Below, piece after piece: positions 35,169-43,590 of a stretch of DNA of 56,996 nt (the first letter of the stretch is position 1; every line of letters begins with the position of its first letter). Origin of the DNA: Sphingobacterium allocomposti (GTDB lineage: Bacteria; Bacteroidota; Bacteroidia; Sphingobacteriales; Sphingobacteriaceae); NCBI RefSeq assembly GCF_008124885.1, contig NZ_VNHX01000029.1:1-56996 (forward strand), read 5' to 3'. The notes under the pieces were generated by a model. The model saw only the letters and a list, made by a program, of their open reading frames with translations. It was not told the DNA's origin and did no database searches. A program made the position numbers and the translations under genes.

Positions 35169-36311
35169 TTATATATATTGAGTCCCTTGAGGGAACGTTT
35201 GATATTTAAAAATTAAAACTAATTGCAAAGATAAATCTAAAAATAAAATTTTAGGATTCGCATTGCGCTCTACCTTGTAATGTGTTTTTTCCAGCAAATC
35301 GATAGCCGCTTCCAGCTGTTCGATCTTGAAGTTGCTGCTGAATTTCTGGACAAAATCCAGCTCCTGTCCCTGAAGAAGCACTAATTGATGAAGTCCCTGT
35401 TGCATCAGCACAATCTGGCGGAACATATTAACGGCATAAAGTAGGAAATTTTTTTGATTTTCCCTGCCAAGTTTCGGAAAGTCTTCTTCGCACAGACGGA
35501 TGATATGCAGCCCCGTGTCGGTGACAACAAACCGAAGCCAGTTTAACAACAGGTCAAAATAAGGGTTTGACTCTTCTTCTAGCAAATCGAGCGCTGCCTG
35601 TAAATTGCCGTCCGCCATAAAGGCTATTTCGTTTGCTTTTTGTGCCACCGCGTTTCTGCGCTGCATTAAAAAGAGCGTTATATCGTCGTGGCTGAGCCTC
35701 GGAATTTTTACCAGCTGCGTACGCGATATGATGGTATTCAATATGCGGTCCTGGTTTTCCGCAACCAAGAGGAAAAGTGTTTTTGCAGGTGGTTCTTCAA
35801 TAAGCTTTAGCAAAGCATTGCCCTGCACATCCAGAAACTCCGGAAACCACATGATTAGCACCTTGTATTCAGCCTCGAACGCTTTCAGACTTAATTTTTT
35901 GATGATATCGTGTGCTTCGGCGATATTGATATTCGCCTGTTTGTTTTCCGCATCCAGATGCCTCCGCCAGAAATCCAGGCCCATGTAGGGGTTTTCAAGG
36001 AACGCCTTGCGCCACTCCTCCAGATAGGTTGCGGCCACCTCGTCTTTCCCCTTTGCAAAAAAAGGATAGGAAAAATGTAAGTCCGGATGAATAAGTTTCT
36101 GGTATTTGTTGCAGGAGCCGCATACGCCGCAGCTGTCGTCTTCCTGCTTGTTTTCGCAGTTGACATACTGCGCATACGCCACGGCTAAGGCGAGGCTTCC
36201 CGACCCCTCCGGCCCCAGGAAAAGCTGCGCGTGGCTCACCCGGTTGTCCTTAACCGTTTGTACCAAATGTGCTTTGATCTGCGAATGTCCAATGATGTCC
36301 TTAAACTGCAT
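35169..36311 (-). CDS. holB: DNA polymerase III delta' subunit
   Basis: A 380-aa clamp-loader subunit. The N-terminus MQFKDIIGHSQIKAHLVQTV and VSHAQLFLGPEGSG are typical. The P-loop reads GPEGSGSLALA, lacking the Lys of a working Walker A, as is usual for non-ATP-binding delta' subunits. A zinc module with four Cys (CENK, CGVCGSC) lies near 53-69. SRTQLVKIPRL matches the SRC-type arginine finger, with Thr in place of Cys. The sliding clamp gene dnaN starts 515 bases away on the opposite strand. Confidence 0.92.
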   Translation of the reverse strand: MQFKDIIGHSQIKAHLVQTVKDNRVSHAQLFLGPEGSGSLALAVAYAQYVNCENKQEDDSCGVCGSCNKYQKLIHPDLHFSYPFFAKGKDEVAATYLEEWRKAFLENPYMGLDFWRRHLDAENKQANINIAEAHDIIKKLSLKAFEAEYKVLIMWFPEFLDVQGNALLKLIEEPPAKTLFLLVAENQDRILNTIISRTQLVKIPRLSHDDITLFLMQRRNAVAQKANEIAFMADGNLQAALDLLEEESNPYFDLLLNWLRFVVTDTGLHIIRLCEEDFPKLGRENQKNFLLYAVNMFRQIVLMQQGLHQLVLLQGQELDFVQKFSSNFKIEQLEAAIDLLEKTHYKVERNANPKILFLDLSLQLVLIFKYQTFPQGTQYI

Positions 36312-36325
36312 ATTTTTTAACCTTA

Positions 36326-36333
36326 CAAAGGTA
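36326..36333 (-). promoter_or_regulatory. holB -7 promoter box
   Basis: On the minus strand TACCTTTG (plus CAAAGGTA) matches TAnnTTTG exactly and lies 15 bases before the holB ATG, which would give a very short leader. Confidence 0.5.
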
Positions 36334-36547
36334 CTAAATTTAGTGGTCAGTTGTTAGTGGTTCGATGGACTTAGAAGATACCCTATCTAACTATTTTACT
36401 TCATTTAGTGTCAGATATGGATAGACGACAAAAATCCGTTCAGGAAAAAGTGTCAGGGCGGAGTACGGCCGGTGCAGATCAGGCAAGCGTGCGGACCTCG
36501 CGTGCTGATGCAACCCGCCTTTTCTTGTGGTGGGTACTGACGACAAT

Positions 36548-36755
36548 AGGTTTACCCCAAAATCTGTCGCACCCGTCCCATACTATCTATAGAGTTCCGC
36601 AGGGTCTCTACGGATCGGAGTAAGTCTTAGATTCCTTTTTTATTTTAAGATTCTTAGTGGCGCTCGGCTTCGCATTAAGGGTAGTGTTGGCTTCGTCGTC
36701 GCCTCTTCGTCTCGTAAAGGACATCAGGTTTACGCGGAAATCTGTCGCATCCGTC
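36548..36755 (+). repeat. pair of 30-bp direct repeats upstream of dnaN
   Basis: Copies at 36548-36577 and 36726-36755 share AGGTTTAC and AAATCTGTCGCA with CCGTC at the end; four inner bases and one outer base differ. Start-to-start distance is 178 bp, and the second copy ends 70 bases before the dnaN ATG. Confidence 0.7.
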
Positions 36756-36825
36756 AAACATCCGCTATTTAAAATGTAGATTCTTTTCTGTAATATTGCA
36801 TATAAAAATCTATAAAATTCAGGAA

Positions 36826-37947
36826 ATGAGATTTATTGTATCCACTTCAATTTTATTAAAACAATTACAGGCAATTAGCGGGGCTTCGAGCAGCAGTACT
36901 GTCCTTCCCATCCTTGAAAACTTTTTGTTTGAGATCAAAGATAACTTGTTGACAATTTCTGCTACGGACCTGCAGACGAGTATGGTGACGTCGCTGCAGA
37001 TCGAGGCCAAGGAAGAAGGGCGGGTGGCCATGCCTTCTAAAATTTTGATTGAGACGCTGAAGACGCTTCCTGATCAGCCTGTCGCGTTTTCGGTGGATAC
37101 GAATACCTTGGCGATTGAAATCAGTGCAGGTGACGGTAAATATAAATTGAGCGGCGAGAATGCCGACGACTTTCCGAAGATTCCGGTGGTAGACAACGTA
37201 TCGACCGTTACCTTGGGAGCTTCTATCTTATCTGAGGCTATTAACAAAACTATTTTTGCCGTCAGCAACGATGAACTTCGGCCGGCTATGTCTGGCGTAT
37301 TGGTGCAGCTCTCGGAGCAAAGCATTACCTTTGTTTCGACGGACGCCCATAAGCTTGTTCGCTACCGCCGGACGGATGTGGGATCTGACAAGCCTACTTC
37401 CTTGATTCTGCCAAAGAAAGCGTTGACGCTGCTTAAGTCTTCATTGCCGTCGGACGATACAGAGGTGTCTATCGAATATAATAACACGAATGCCTTCTTC
37501 CGCTTCGGAAACATCCATTTGATATGCCGCTTAATTGACGAGCGCTATCCGGATTATGAAGCCGTCATTCCTCAGGTTAACCCTAACAAACTTACGGTGG
37601 ATCGCTTGTTATTCTTAAATACGCTTCGCCGTGTGGTAATCTTCGCAAACAAGACAACGCATCAGGTGCGCCTGAAAATCTCCGGAAGCGAGCTACATAT
37701 ATCTGCCGAGGATCTGGACTTTTCCAACGAAGCGCATGAACGTTTAAGTTGCCAGTTCGAAGGACAGGACATGGAAATCGGCTTCAATGCGAAATTTTTG
37801 GTAGAGATGCTGAACAACCTAAGTTCGAACGAAGTGGTTATCGAGATGAGTACCCCAAATAGAGCCGGACTGCTAATCCCTGCTATTAAAGAGGACAACG
37901 AGGATATTTTGATGCTGGTGATGCCGGTAATGTTAAACAACATTTAG
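36826..37947 (+). CDS. dnaN: DNA polymerase III beta subunit (sliding clamp)
   Basis: A 373-aa clamp that tethers the replicase to DNA. The ATG at 36826 (MRFIVSTSILLKQLQAISG) is preferred to an earlier one that adds ten residues (36796). Three repeated clamp domains run through the length; the C-terminal VMPVMLNNI resembles the usual MPMR(L/I)-type end of the family (MPVML). A DedA gene follows after 10 bases. Confidence 0.97.
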   Translation: MRFIVSTSILLKQLQAISGASSSSTVLPILENFLFEIKDNLLTISATDLQTSMVTSLQIEAKEEGRVAMPSKILIETLKTLPDQPVAFSVDTNTLAIEISAGDGKYKLSGENADDFPKIPVVDNVSTVTLGASILSEAINKTIFAVSNDELRPAMSGVLVQLSEQSITFVSTDAHKLVRYRRTDVGSDKPTSLILPKKALTLLKSSLPSDDTEVSIEYNNTNAFFRFGNIHLICRLIDERYPDYEAVIPQVNPNKLTVDRLLFLNTLRRVVIFANKTTHQVRLKISGSELHISAEDLDFSNEAHERLSCQFEGQDMEIGFNAKFLVEMLNNLSSNEVVIEMSTPNRAGLLIPAIKEDNEDILMLVMPVMLNNI

Positions 37948-37957
37948 AACAGGCATT

Positions 37958-38614
37958 TTGGAAATAGTTTACGCTATTATCGATTTTGTTCTCCATATCG
38001 ACAAACATCTGGTCGAAATAGTGAACGATTACCAGACATGGACATACCTGATCCTGTTTCTGATCATATTTGCGGAAACAGGTTTGGTTGTAACGCCCTT
38101 CTTACCGGGCGACTCATTGCTTTTTGCAACAGGAGCAATTATTGCCAAGCCGGAAACCGATCTGAACATCTTTGTCATGTGGTGTATATTGGTTGTGGCC
38201 GGCATTGTCGGCGATATGGTTAATTACCACATTGGCAAATATATCGGGCCGAAGGCATTCAGCGGAAGATATCGCTTTTTGAAGAAGGAATATTTGGAGA
38301 AAACGGAACGGTTCTACGAAAAGTATGGCGGAAAGACCATTATCTATGCGCGGTTCGTGCCGATAGTGCGGACGTTCGCCCCGTTTGTTGCCGGTGTAGG
38401 GTCGATGTCGTACAGGCGATTTGCATCGTACAATATTGTAGGCGCTCTTTTGTGGGTGACAAGCTTCTTATTTATTGGCTATTTCTTTGGCGGACTGCCG
38501 GTTATAAAAGACAATTTTACAATTGTTATTTTTGCGATTATCCTGCTTTCGATGCTGCCGCCTATCATTGAGGTGGTGAAAGAGAAAATAAGCAAGAAGA
38601 AGAGCGACGGGTGA
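37958..38614 (+). CDS. DedA family membrane protein
   Basis: A 218-aa polytopic membrane protein of the DedA/VTT (SNARE-associated) family, some members of which carry undecaprenyl phosphate or phospholipids across the membrane. The motifs are ETGLVVTPFLPGDSLLFATG near 41-60, GDMVNYHIGKYIG near 86-98 and FVPIVRTFAPFVAG near 130-143. The start must be TTG at 37958: the family N-terminus (MEIVYAIIDFVLHIDKHL) begins exactly there, 10 bases after the dnaN stop, and no ATG fits. Confidence 0.92.
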   Translation: MEIVYAIIDFVLHIDKHLVEIVNDYQTWTYLILFLIIFAETGLVVTPFLPGDSLLFATGAIIAKPETDLNIFVMWCILVVAGIVGDMVNYHIGKYIGPKAFSGRYRFLKKEYLEKTERFYEKYGGKTIIYARFVPIVRTFAPFVAGVGSMSYRRFASYNIVGALLWVTSFLFIGYFFGGLPVIKDNFTIVIFAIILLSMLPPIIEVVKEKISKKKSDG

Positions 38615-38687
38615 TCACCACGACACCCACGCCATTTGTTGTTAAACGTTAGGTGCTATCCAAAGTCTATCGTTTAAACGAAGACTT

Positions 38688-39272
38688 ATGCGTATCTTAT
38701 ATCTATGTGTCCTTTTGTCGTTGGCGAGCTCTCTGCTATATGGCCAGCGCAAGAAAATCCAAGTCGACCGGAAAGAAGCTAAGGAAGCTTTCCATTATTT
38801 GAACGCTTTCCGGGAAAACCCGCGGAGGCTGATGCGCGAACTGGGCGTGCGCCTTGATCCCGCCCAGGTATCCAATACCAGGCTGCGGTGGAACGAGCGT
38901 CTGGCAAAGGTAGCCGAATTCAGAGCGAGGGATATGGCCGAACGAAACTATTTTGATCATGTAACGCCGGAAGGGTTAGGTCCGAACTATTATATCGCGA
39001 AATCTGGTTATACGCTGAATGCCGATTGGTTAAAAAAGCGGTCAGCCAATAATTTTGAGTCGATCGCGGCAAACCATCCATCTGCCGTAGACGGTATCAA
39101 AGCGTTCATTGTCGGCAGGGGTTCGCCGGGGTTTATGCATCGTAAGCATGTTCTGGGTATGGATCAATGGAACGGGTCCCTACAGGATATCGGTATAGGA
39201 TTCGTGCGTGTTCCGCGCGGAGCCACCTATCAAACTTATCTATGCGTGATTATCGCGAAACACGATTGGTAG
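38688..39272 (+). CDS. secreted CAP/SCP domain protein
   Basis: A 194-aa protein with a signal peptide (cleavage near SLLYGQ, residue 20). The CAP domain has LRWNERLAKVAEFRARDMAERNYFDHVTPEG near 64-95 with the conserved Asp-His, FESIAANH near 118-125, and HRKHVLG near 145-151. CAP proteins in bacteria are secreted and mostly of unknown role. It lies 73 bases after the DedA gene. Confidence 0.88.
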   Translation: MRILYLCVLLSLASSLLYGQRKKIQVDRKEAKEAFHYLNAFRENPRRLMRELGVRLDPAQVSNTRLRWNERLAKVAEFRARDMAERNYFDHVTPEGLGPNYYIAKSGYTLNADWLKKRSANNFESIAANHPSAVDGIKAFIVGRGSPGFMHRKHVLGMDQWNGSLQDIGIGFVRVPRGATYQTYLCVIIAKHDW

Positions 39273-39279
39273 TTATTTT

Positions 39280-39314
39280 TTGTGTTTAGCAGTCCTGGAT
39301 ATTTCATACCTTTG
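39280..39314 (+). promoter_or_regulatory. yicC-gmk-nadD promoter with almost no leader
   Basis: TACCTTTG at 39307-39314 matches the -7 consensus exactly, with TTG at 39280-39282 24 bases upstream, slightly beyond the usual spacing. The ATG follows after three bases (39318), so the transcript would be leaderless or nearly so. Confidence 0.55.
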
Positions 39315-39317
39315 CGT

Positions 39318-40193
39318 ATGATAAAATCTATGACAGGGTATGGTATTGGCTCCCAGGAAAATGGGAAGGTAAAATATACCGTGGAACTGAAGTCCCTGAA
39401 TTCGAAATTTCTGGAACTTAATCTGCGCTTGCCAAAAGCCGTTTCCGACCGTGAGTTTGCGATACGTTCGGAATCCAGTAAGCTTATTGAACGGGGAAAA
39501 GTGAATGTCACTGTTACCGTTGAATATGTAGATCAGACGGCAAAGGCATCTTCCATTAACACGGCTTTGCTCAAGAAGTATTACGAGCAGCTGCAGGAAA
39601 TAGCGGTACAGGTGGGCGATAAGAATGCAAATCTGCTGGACATGGCTTTAAATATGCCCGAAGTGGTATCCTCTAATGAAGACGTCGTCGACGAAGAGGA
39701 AGGCAAGGTCCTAATGGAAGCGTTCTACCGTGCCGTAGACCGTTTTAACCAGTTTAGGCAGGATGAAGGGGGGATTTTGAAGAGCGATCTGGAGAGCCGC
39801 GTGCACCTTATTCTTTCGTATCTAACGGAAGTGGAAAGCGTTGAAGGAGACCGTATACCACTCATCCGGGAACGTATTAGCCATTATTTAAATGAAGCGG
39901 TCGGAAAGGAAAACGTCGATATGAACCGTTTCGAACAGGAAATAATCTTTTATATTGACAAGCTGGACATAACCGAAGAAAAGGTGCGTTTACGCAGTCA
40001 CTGCAATTACTTCATACAGGCTCTTAATGCAAGCGATTCGAATGGGAAAAAGTTAGGGTTTATTTCGCAGGAAATGGGCCGTGAGATAAATACGCTCGGC
40101 TCGAAGGCTAATGACGCGAACATTCAACAGATTGTGGTACGGATGAAAGAGGAATTAGAAAAGGTTAAAGAGCAACTGCTTAACGTATTGTAA
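39318..40193 (+). CDS. yicC: YicC/YloC family endoribonuclease
   Basis: A 291-aa protein. The ATG at 39318 begins MIKSMTGYG, matching the YicC N-terminus; an upstream TTG at 39282 is rejected. The family contains YicC_N (about 1-155) and DUF1732 (about 205-291) domains, with SLNSKFLELNLRLP near 30-43, FEQEIIFYIDKLDITEE near 212-228, and QEMGREINTLGSKANDA near 255-271. E. coli YicC is a stress-related endoribonuclease. The gmk start is only 2 bases after the stop, a common arrangement. Confidence 0.94.
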   Translation: MIKSMTGYGIGSQENGKVKYTVELKSLNSKFLELNLRLPKAVSDREFAIRSESSKLIERGKVNVTVTVEYVDQTAKASSINTALLKKYYEQLQEIAVQVGDKNANLLDMALNMPEVVSSNEDVVDEEEGKVLMEAFYRAVDRFNQFRQDEGGILKSDLESRVHLILSYLTEVESVEGDRIPLIRERISHYLNEAVGKENVDMNRFEQEIIFYIDKLDITEEKVRLRSHCNYFIQALNASDSNGKKLGFISQEMGREINTLGSKANDANIQQIVVRMKEELEKVKEQLLNVL

Positions 40194-40195
40194 CA

Positions 40196-40765
40196 ATGAA
40201 CGGCAAATTAATCATATTTTCAGCTCCGTCGGGAGCAGGCAAAACAACTATTGTGAAGCGGTTGTTGGCAAAGCACGGGGATAAGATCGCCTTCTCCATT
40301 TCCGCAAGTACCCGGCAGCCCAGGGAGGGAGAAATAGATGGTAAGGATTACTATTTTATCAGCAAGGACGACTTTCTTCACAAAATAGCCAAGCAGGAAT
40401 TTATTGAGTTTGAAGAGGTCTATTCAGGCACTTTTTATGGAACCTTACGCAAAGAGGTCGACCGTATATGGCAAGAGGGGAAGTCTGTTATCTTTGACAT
40501 AGACGTCGTCGGAGGGCTTCGACTGAAGTCGAAATTTGCCGATAAAGCTTTGGCCATTTTCGTAAATCCGCCGTCTTTGGAGGTGCTAAAAGAAAGGCTA
40601 CGGGGGCGCGGCACCGATGGCGAGGAAAAACTAAAAGAGCGTTTTGCGAAAGCCGAGACCGAACTGACCTATGCAGGTAAGTTTGATGTCGTGCTTAATA
40701 ATTTTGACCTCGAGAGCGCTTGTCAGGAGGCGGAGGAACTGGTGTTGGATTTTCTTGCCAAATAG
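40196..40765 (+). CDS. gmk: guanylate kinase
   Basis: A 189-aa enzyme that converts GMP to GDP. P-loop SAPSGAGKTTIVKRL at about residues 8-22, nucleotide-site STRQPREGEIDGKDYYF near 38-54 and the lid LRGRGTDGEEKLKERF near 127-142. It is the middle gene of yicC-gmk-nadD. Confidence 0.97.
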   Translation: MNGKLIIFSAPSGAGKTTIVKRLLAKHGDKIAFSISASTRQPREGEIDGKDYYFISKDDFLHKIAKQEFIEFEEVYSGTFYGTLRKEVDRIWQEGKSVIFDIDVVGGLRLKSKFADKALAIFVNPPSLEVLKERLRGRGTDGEEKLKERFAKAETELTYAGKFDVVLNNFDLESACQEAEELVLDFLAK

Positions 40766-40766
40766 A

Positions 40767-41351
40767 ATGTCGATGGCGAAGATAGGTTTGTTTTTCGGTT
40801 CTTTCAATCCTATTCATGTTGGACATCTTATTATTGCCAATTATATGACAAACTACGCAGATCTTGACGAGGTATGGTTTGTCGTGTCGCCGCACAATCC
40901 GTTTAAGGAGAAGAAGAGTCTGGCAAATATGTATGACCGGCTGGAGATGGTAAATCTTGCCATAGAAGGTGAGGACCGTCTGCGCGCATCGGATATAGAA
41001 TTTGGCCTGCCGCAGCCTTCTTATACAATCGATACACTTGCTCATCTGGGCGAGCGCTATCCACAGAAGGAGTTCGTTCTGATTATGGGAGAGGATAATC
41101 TGCAAAATCTGGAGAAATGGAAAAATGCGGATATCATTCTAAGAGACTATAAAATAATGGTATACCCACGCCCAGGCTACAGGGCAAGCCATCTAAGAGA
41201 ACATCCGTCGGTAACAGTGACACAAACGCCGTTGATGGAATTGTCTTCTACATTTTTGAGGAAATCTATAAAGGAAAATAAGAGCATACGATTTTATACA
41301 CCGGATAAGGTGTTGGAGTTTATCGAAAAAAAGGGGCTCTATAGAAGGTGA
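40767..41351 (+). CDS. nadD: nicotinate-nucleotide adenylyltransferase
   Basis: A 194-aa enzyme that adenylylates nicotinate mononucleotide in NAD synthesis. The N-terminus has GLFFGSFNPIHVGHLIIA with the GxFxPxHxGH signature, and the C-terminal LSSTFLRKSIKEN is the SSTxIR motif (here SSTFLR). The first ATG at 40767 is 1 base after the gmk stop; another ATG at 40773 is possible. NadD joins NadA and NadB encoded 25 kb to the left. Confidence 0.96.
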   Translation: MSMAKIGLFFGSFNPIHVGHLIIANYMTNYADLDEVWFVVSPHNPFKEKKSLANMYDRLEMVNLAIEGEDRLRASDIEFGLPQPSYTIDTLAHLGERYPQKEFVLIMGEDNLQNLEKWKNADIILRDYKIMVYPRPGYRASHLREHPSVTVTQTPLMELSSTFLRKSIKENKSIRFYTPDKVLEFIEKKGLYRR

Positions 41352-41356
41352 GGAAG

Positions 41357-41398
41357 CAAAGGGGTGGCGTGAATTCGGCAACCCCTTTGTTCTTTTTT
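41357..41398 (+). terminator. intrinsic terminator of the yicC-gmk-nadD unit
   Basis: AAAGGGGT (41358-41365) pairs with ACCCCTTT (41381-41388) around a loop with GGCGTGAATTCGGCA, followed by GTTCTTTTTT. Confidence 0.8.
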
Positions 41399-41434
41399 CC
41401 AGTTGATCTAGCCTAAGGAGCGAACACAGGTTTG

Positions 41435-42205
41435 CTACCGGCCCATCCATCCGCCGTCGACGGTCAAAATGGTGCCGTGGACATAATCCGACGCGTTCGA
41501 AGCCAGGAATACGGCCGGCCCTTTGAAATCTTGCGGCTCGCCCCATCGGCCTGCAGGGATACGGGCCAGAATGGACGTAGACCGCTCTGGATCGTCTCTC
41601 AACGCTTCGGTATTATCTGTAGCGATGTATCCGGGAGCTATGGCGTTAACATTGACACCTTTGCTTGCCCACTCGTTGGCGAAAGCTTTTGTTAAAGATC
41701 CGATCGCTCCTTTGGAAGCCGCATACCCGGGCACATTTATGCCGCCTTGAAAAGTTAGTAAGGAGGCCGTGAAGACGATCTTGCCGGTTCCACGTGAAAG
41801 CATCTCCTTTCCGATCTCGCGGGTCAAAATAAACTGGGCATTCTGGTTCACTTCAATGATTTCGTCCCAGTATTCGTCGGGATGTTCGGCCGCCGGCTTA
41901 CGCAGAATGTTGCCCGCGTTGTTAAACAAGATATCAATGACAGGGTGATCTTCTTTGACCTGGTTAATAAAAGCGTACAATGATGCTCTATTGGAAAAGT
42001 CGCACTGATACGCATAAAATTTTCTGCCGAGAGCCGTTACCGACTGCGCAACATTGGAGTTTTCCAGCTCTAGGGTGGCGGATACGCCGATGATGTCTGC
42101 GCCCGCTTCTGCCAGCGCTTCTGCGAGCGCTTTTCCAATTCCGCGTTTGCAGCCCGTCACTAAAGCTACTTTTCCGGAAAGATCGAAGGATTTCAATATG
42201 GACAT
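41435..42205 (-). CDS. kduD: SDR oxidoreductase, probably KduD (2-deoxy-D-gluconate/DKII dehydrogenase)
   Basis: A 256-aa short-chain dehydrogenase. The NAD(P) motif is TGCKRGIGKALAEAL near 17-31, NNAG is near 93-96, and the catalytic Tyr-Lys is in GYAASKGAIG near 159-168. The C-terminal WMGR ending fits KduD. The enzyme reduces 3-deoxy-D-glycero-2,5-hexodiulosonate, formed from unsaturated uronates, to 2-keto-3-deoxygluconate. The neighbour kduI, 126 bases upstream on the same strand, supports this role. Confidence 0.88.
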   Translation of the reverse strand: MSILKSFDLSGKVALVTGCKRGIGKALAEALAEAGADIIGVSATLELENSNVAQSVTALGRKFYAYQCDFSNRASLYAFINQVKEDHPVIDILFNNAGNILRKPAAEHPDEYWDEIIEVNQNAQFILTREIGKEMLSRGTGKIVFTASLLTFQGGINVPGYAASKGAIGSLTKAFANEWASKGVNVNAIAPGYIATDNTEALRDDPERSTSILARIPAGRWGEPQDFKGPAVFLASNASDYVHGTILTVDGGWMGR

Positions 42206-42331
42206 GTTAACTAAATGCTAAAGTTTAATCGATAAATGTTAAATAGATGCGGTCCTAAGCGGTCTTCCCAATCCTTCCTACAGGCTGTAGCCAACATCAG
42301 GAAAAGGAGGAAAGCGCCGGACGCAGCTTCG

Positions 42332-43180
42332 TTATCTTAGTTTTGTGATCGGACACTTATCCATATCATCATAGTCTAGATTCTCACCGGCCATTCCCCA
42401 TATGAACGTGTAATTGCTGGTGCCGGCCCCCGCGTGGATCGACCAAGGCGGCGAGATCACGGCCTGCTCGTTATGCATCCAGATATGGCGGGTCTCGTCG
42501 ATCGGTCCCATGAAATGAGACACGGCCTGCCCTTCGGGAACTTCGAAGTAAAAGTACACCTCCATACGGCGGTCGTGGGTATGTGCCGGCATGGTGTTCC
42601 AAACCGATCCCGGCCGCAGCTCTGTCATCCCCATTTGCAGCTGACAGGTGTCGACGACCTTGTTTAACAGCATCTGGTTGATGGTCCGGTGGTTGGACGT
42701 TTCTAACGATCCCAGTTCAATTTTGTTGGCTTCGTCTTTGGTAACACGTTTTGTGGGGAAGCTTTGGTGTGCCGGTGTTGAGTTTAAATAGAACTTAGCT
42801 GGACTGGCTTTGTCGTTGCTGCTGAAATATACGTCCTTTGCGCCCTTGCCGACATAAAGAGCCTCTTTATGACCCACCTCATAGACCGTGCCGTCGACTT
42901 CCACCTGTCCCGCACCGCCGACATTGATAATGCCTAATTCGCGGCGGGCCAAAAAATATGGCTCTTTCAGAAGCTCGTCGATCGTTTCCAACTGTAGACG
43001 GCCCTCCACCGGCATTGCCCCCCCGGCCATATAGCGATCGTAATGGGTATAGACAAAATGAATCTTGTCTGCGGTGAAAACTTTTTCTATAAGAAAATTT
43101 TCGCGGAGACCTTTAGTGTCCAACCCCTTGGCCTCATTCGGGCCAACTGCATATCGGCTTTCAAAAATTGTATGGCTCAT
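42332..43180 (-). CDS. kduI: 5-dehydro-4-deoxy-D-glucuronate isomerase
   Basis: A 282-aa cupin-fold isomerase that acts on products of pectin or uronan lyases. Features are SRYAVGPNEAKGLDT near 8-22, HFVYTHYDRYMAGGAMP near 41-57, GGAGQVEVDG near 89-98 and the metal site HTHDRRMEVYFYFE near 200-213. It is one gene ahead of kduD. No polysaccharide lyase or transporter is in the window, so the source of the substrate is unclear. Confidence 0.95.
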   Translation of the reverse strand: MSHTIFESRYAVGPNEAKGLDTKGLRENFLIEKVFTADKIHFVYTHYDRYMAGGAMPVEGRLQLETIDELLKEPYFLARRELGIINVGGAGQVEVDGTVYEVGHKEALYVGKGAKDVYFSSNDKASPAKFYLNSTPAHQSFPTKRVTKDEANKIELGSLETSNHRTINQMLLNKVVDTCQLQMGMTELRPGSVWNTMPAHTHDRRMEVYFYFEVPEGQAVSHFMGPIDETRHIWMHNEQAVISPPWSIHAGAGTSNYTFIWGMAGENLDYDDMDKCPITKLR

Positions 43181-43590
43181 AATAAAATAAACAAAGATTG
43201 ATAATCAGTCTAAGATAAGGCTTAAAACCCGTAAAAGGTAGGCTTATCTTCGGAAACGTTGTCATTTCGCATACACTGGAGCAAGCTGACCCCGCAGATA
43301 TGGAGGTTGTTTGGGTATGTAAAACTCGGGCGGGGTCAATAATCGCGGGCATTCCGGGAGATGCTAACCCCGCATTATTGTGTAACAGCTATCCGATTCC
43401 AAAGTATATTGAACTCTTATGGGTTCTAATGCGCAAGACAAAATCAACCTAAAATAATTTATAACGTTACCGGACAGATATCGTCGGTACGTTTTTTTAA
43501 AATCTAAAACAGTTCATTGTTAATTGAAAAATACAGTAGTTTTTCCCCGCCGGAAAAAGAAAAGCGCTTTGCTGACGTTATTTGAACCAA
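43181..43590. other. 410-bp gap upstream of kduI, before the repeat array
   Basis: Contains the presumed kduI promoter. Two similar words, AGCTGACCCCGC near 43290 and TGCTAACCCCGCATTAT near 43362, are about 78 bases apart, with an inverted GCGGGGT near 43330. No gene recognised. Confidence 0.4.

Larger units (their letters stand above)
36312..36825. other. 514-bp gap between holB and dnaN with a 30-bp direct repeat
   Basis: No gene was recognised. Near 36351 there is a CTAAC-type word cluster (TTAGTGGTCAGTTGTTAGTG). Two 30-bp copies (36548-36577 and 36726-36755) are 26/30 identical. The dnaN promoter must lie here, but no clean TAnnTTTG box precedes the ATG. Confidence 0.55.

Noticed and set aside
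40671..40766. N-terminal extension of nadD
   Set aside because: It lies inside gmk in another frame; the adenylyltransferase motif begins right after the ATG at 40767.
41787..41800. GTTCCACGTGAAAG, a 12/14 parS-like match
   Set aside because: It lies within the kduD coding sequence and codes for conserved SDR residues, far from the origin candidate; probably chance.
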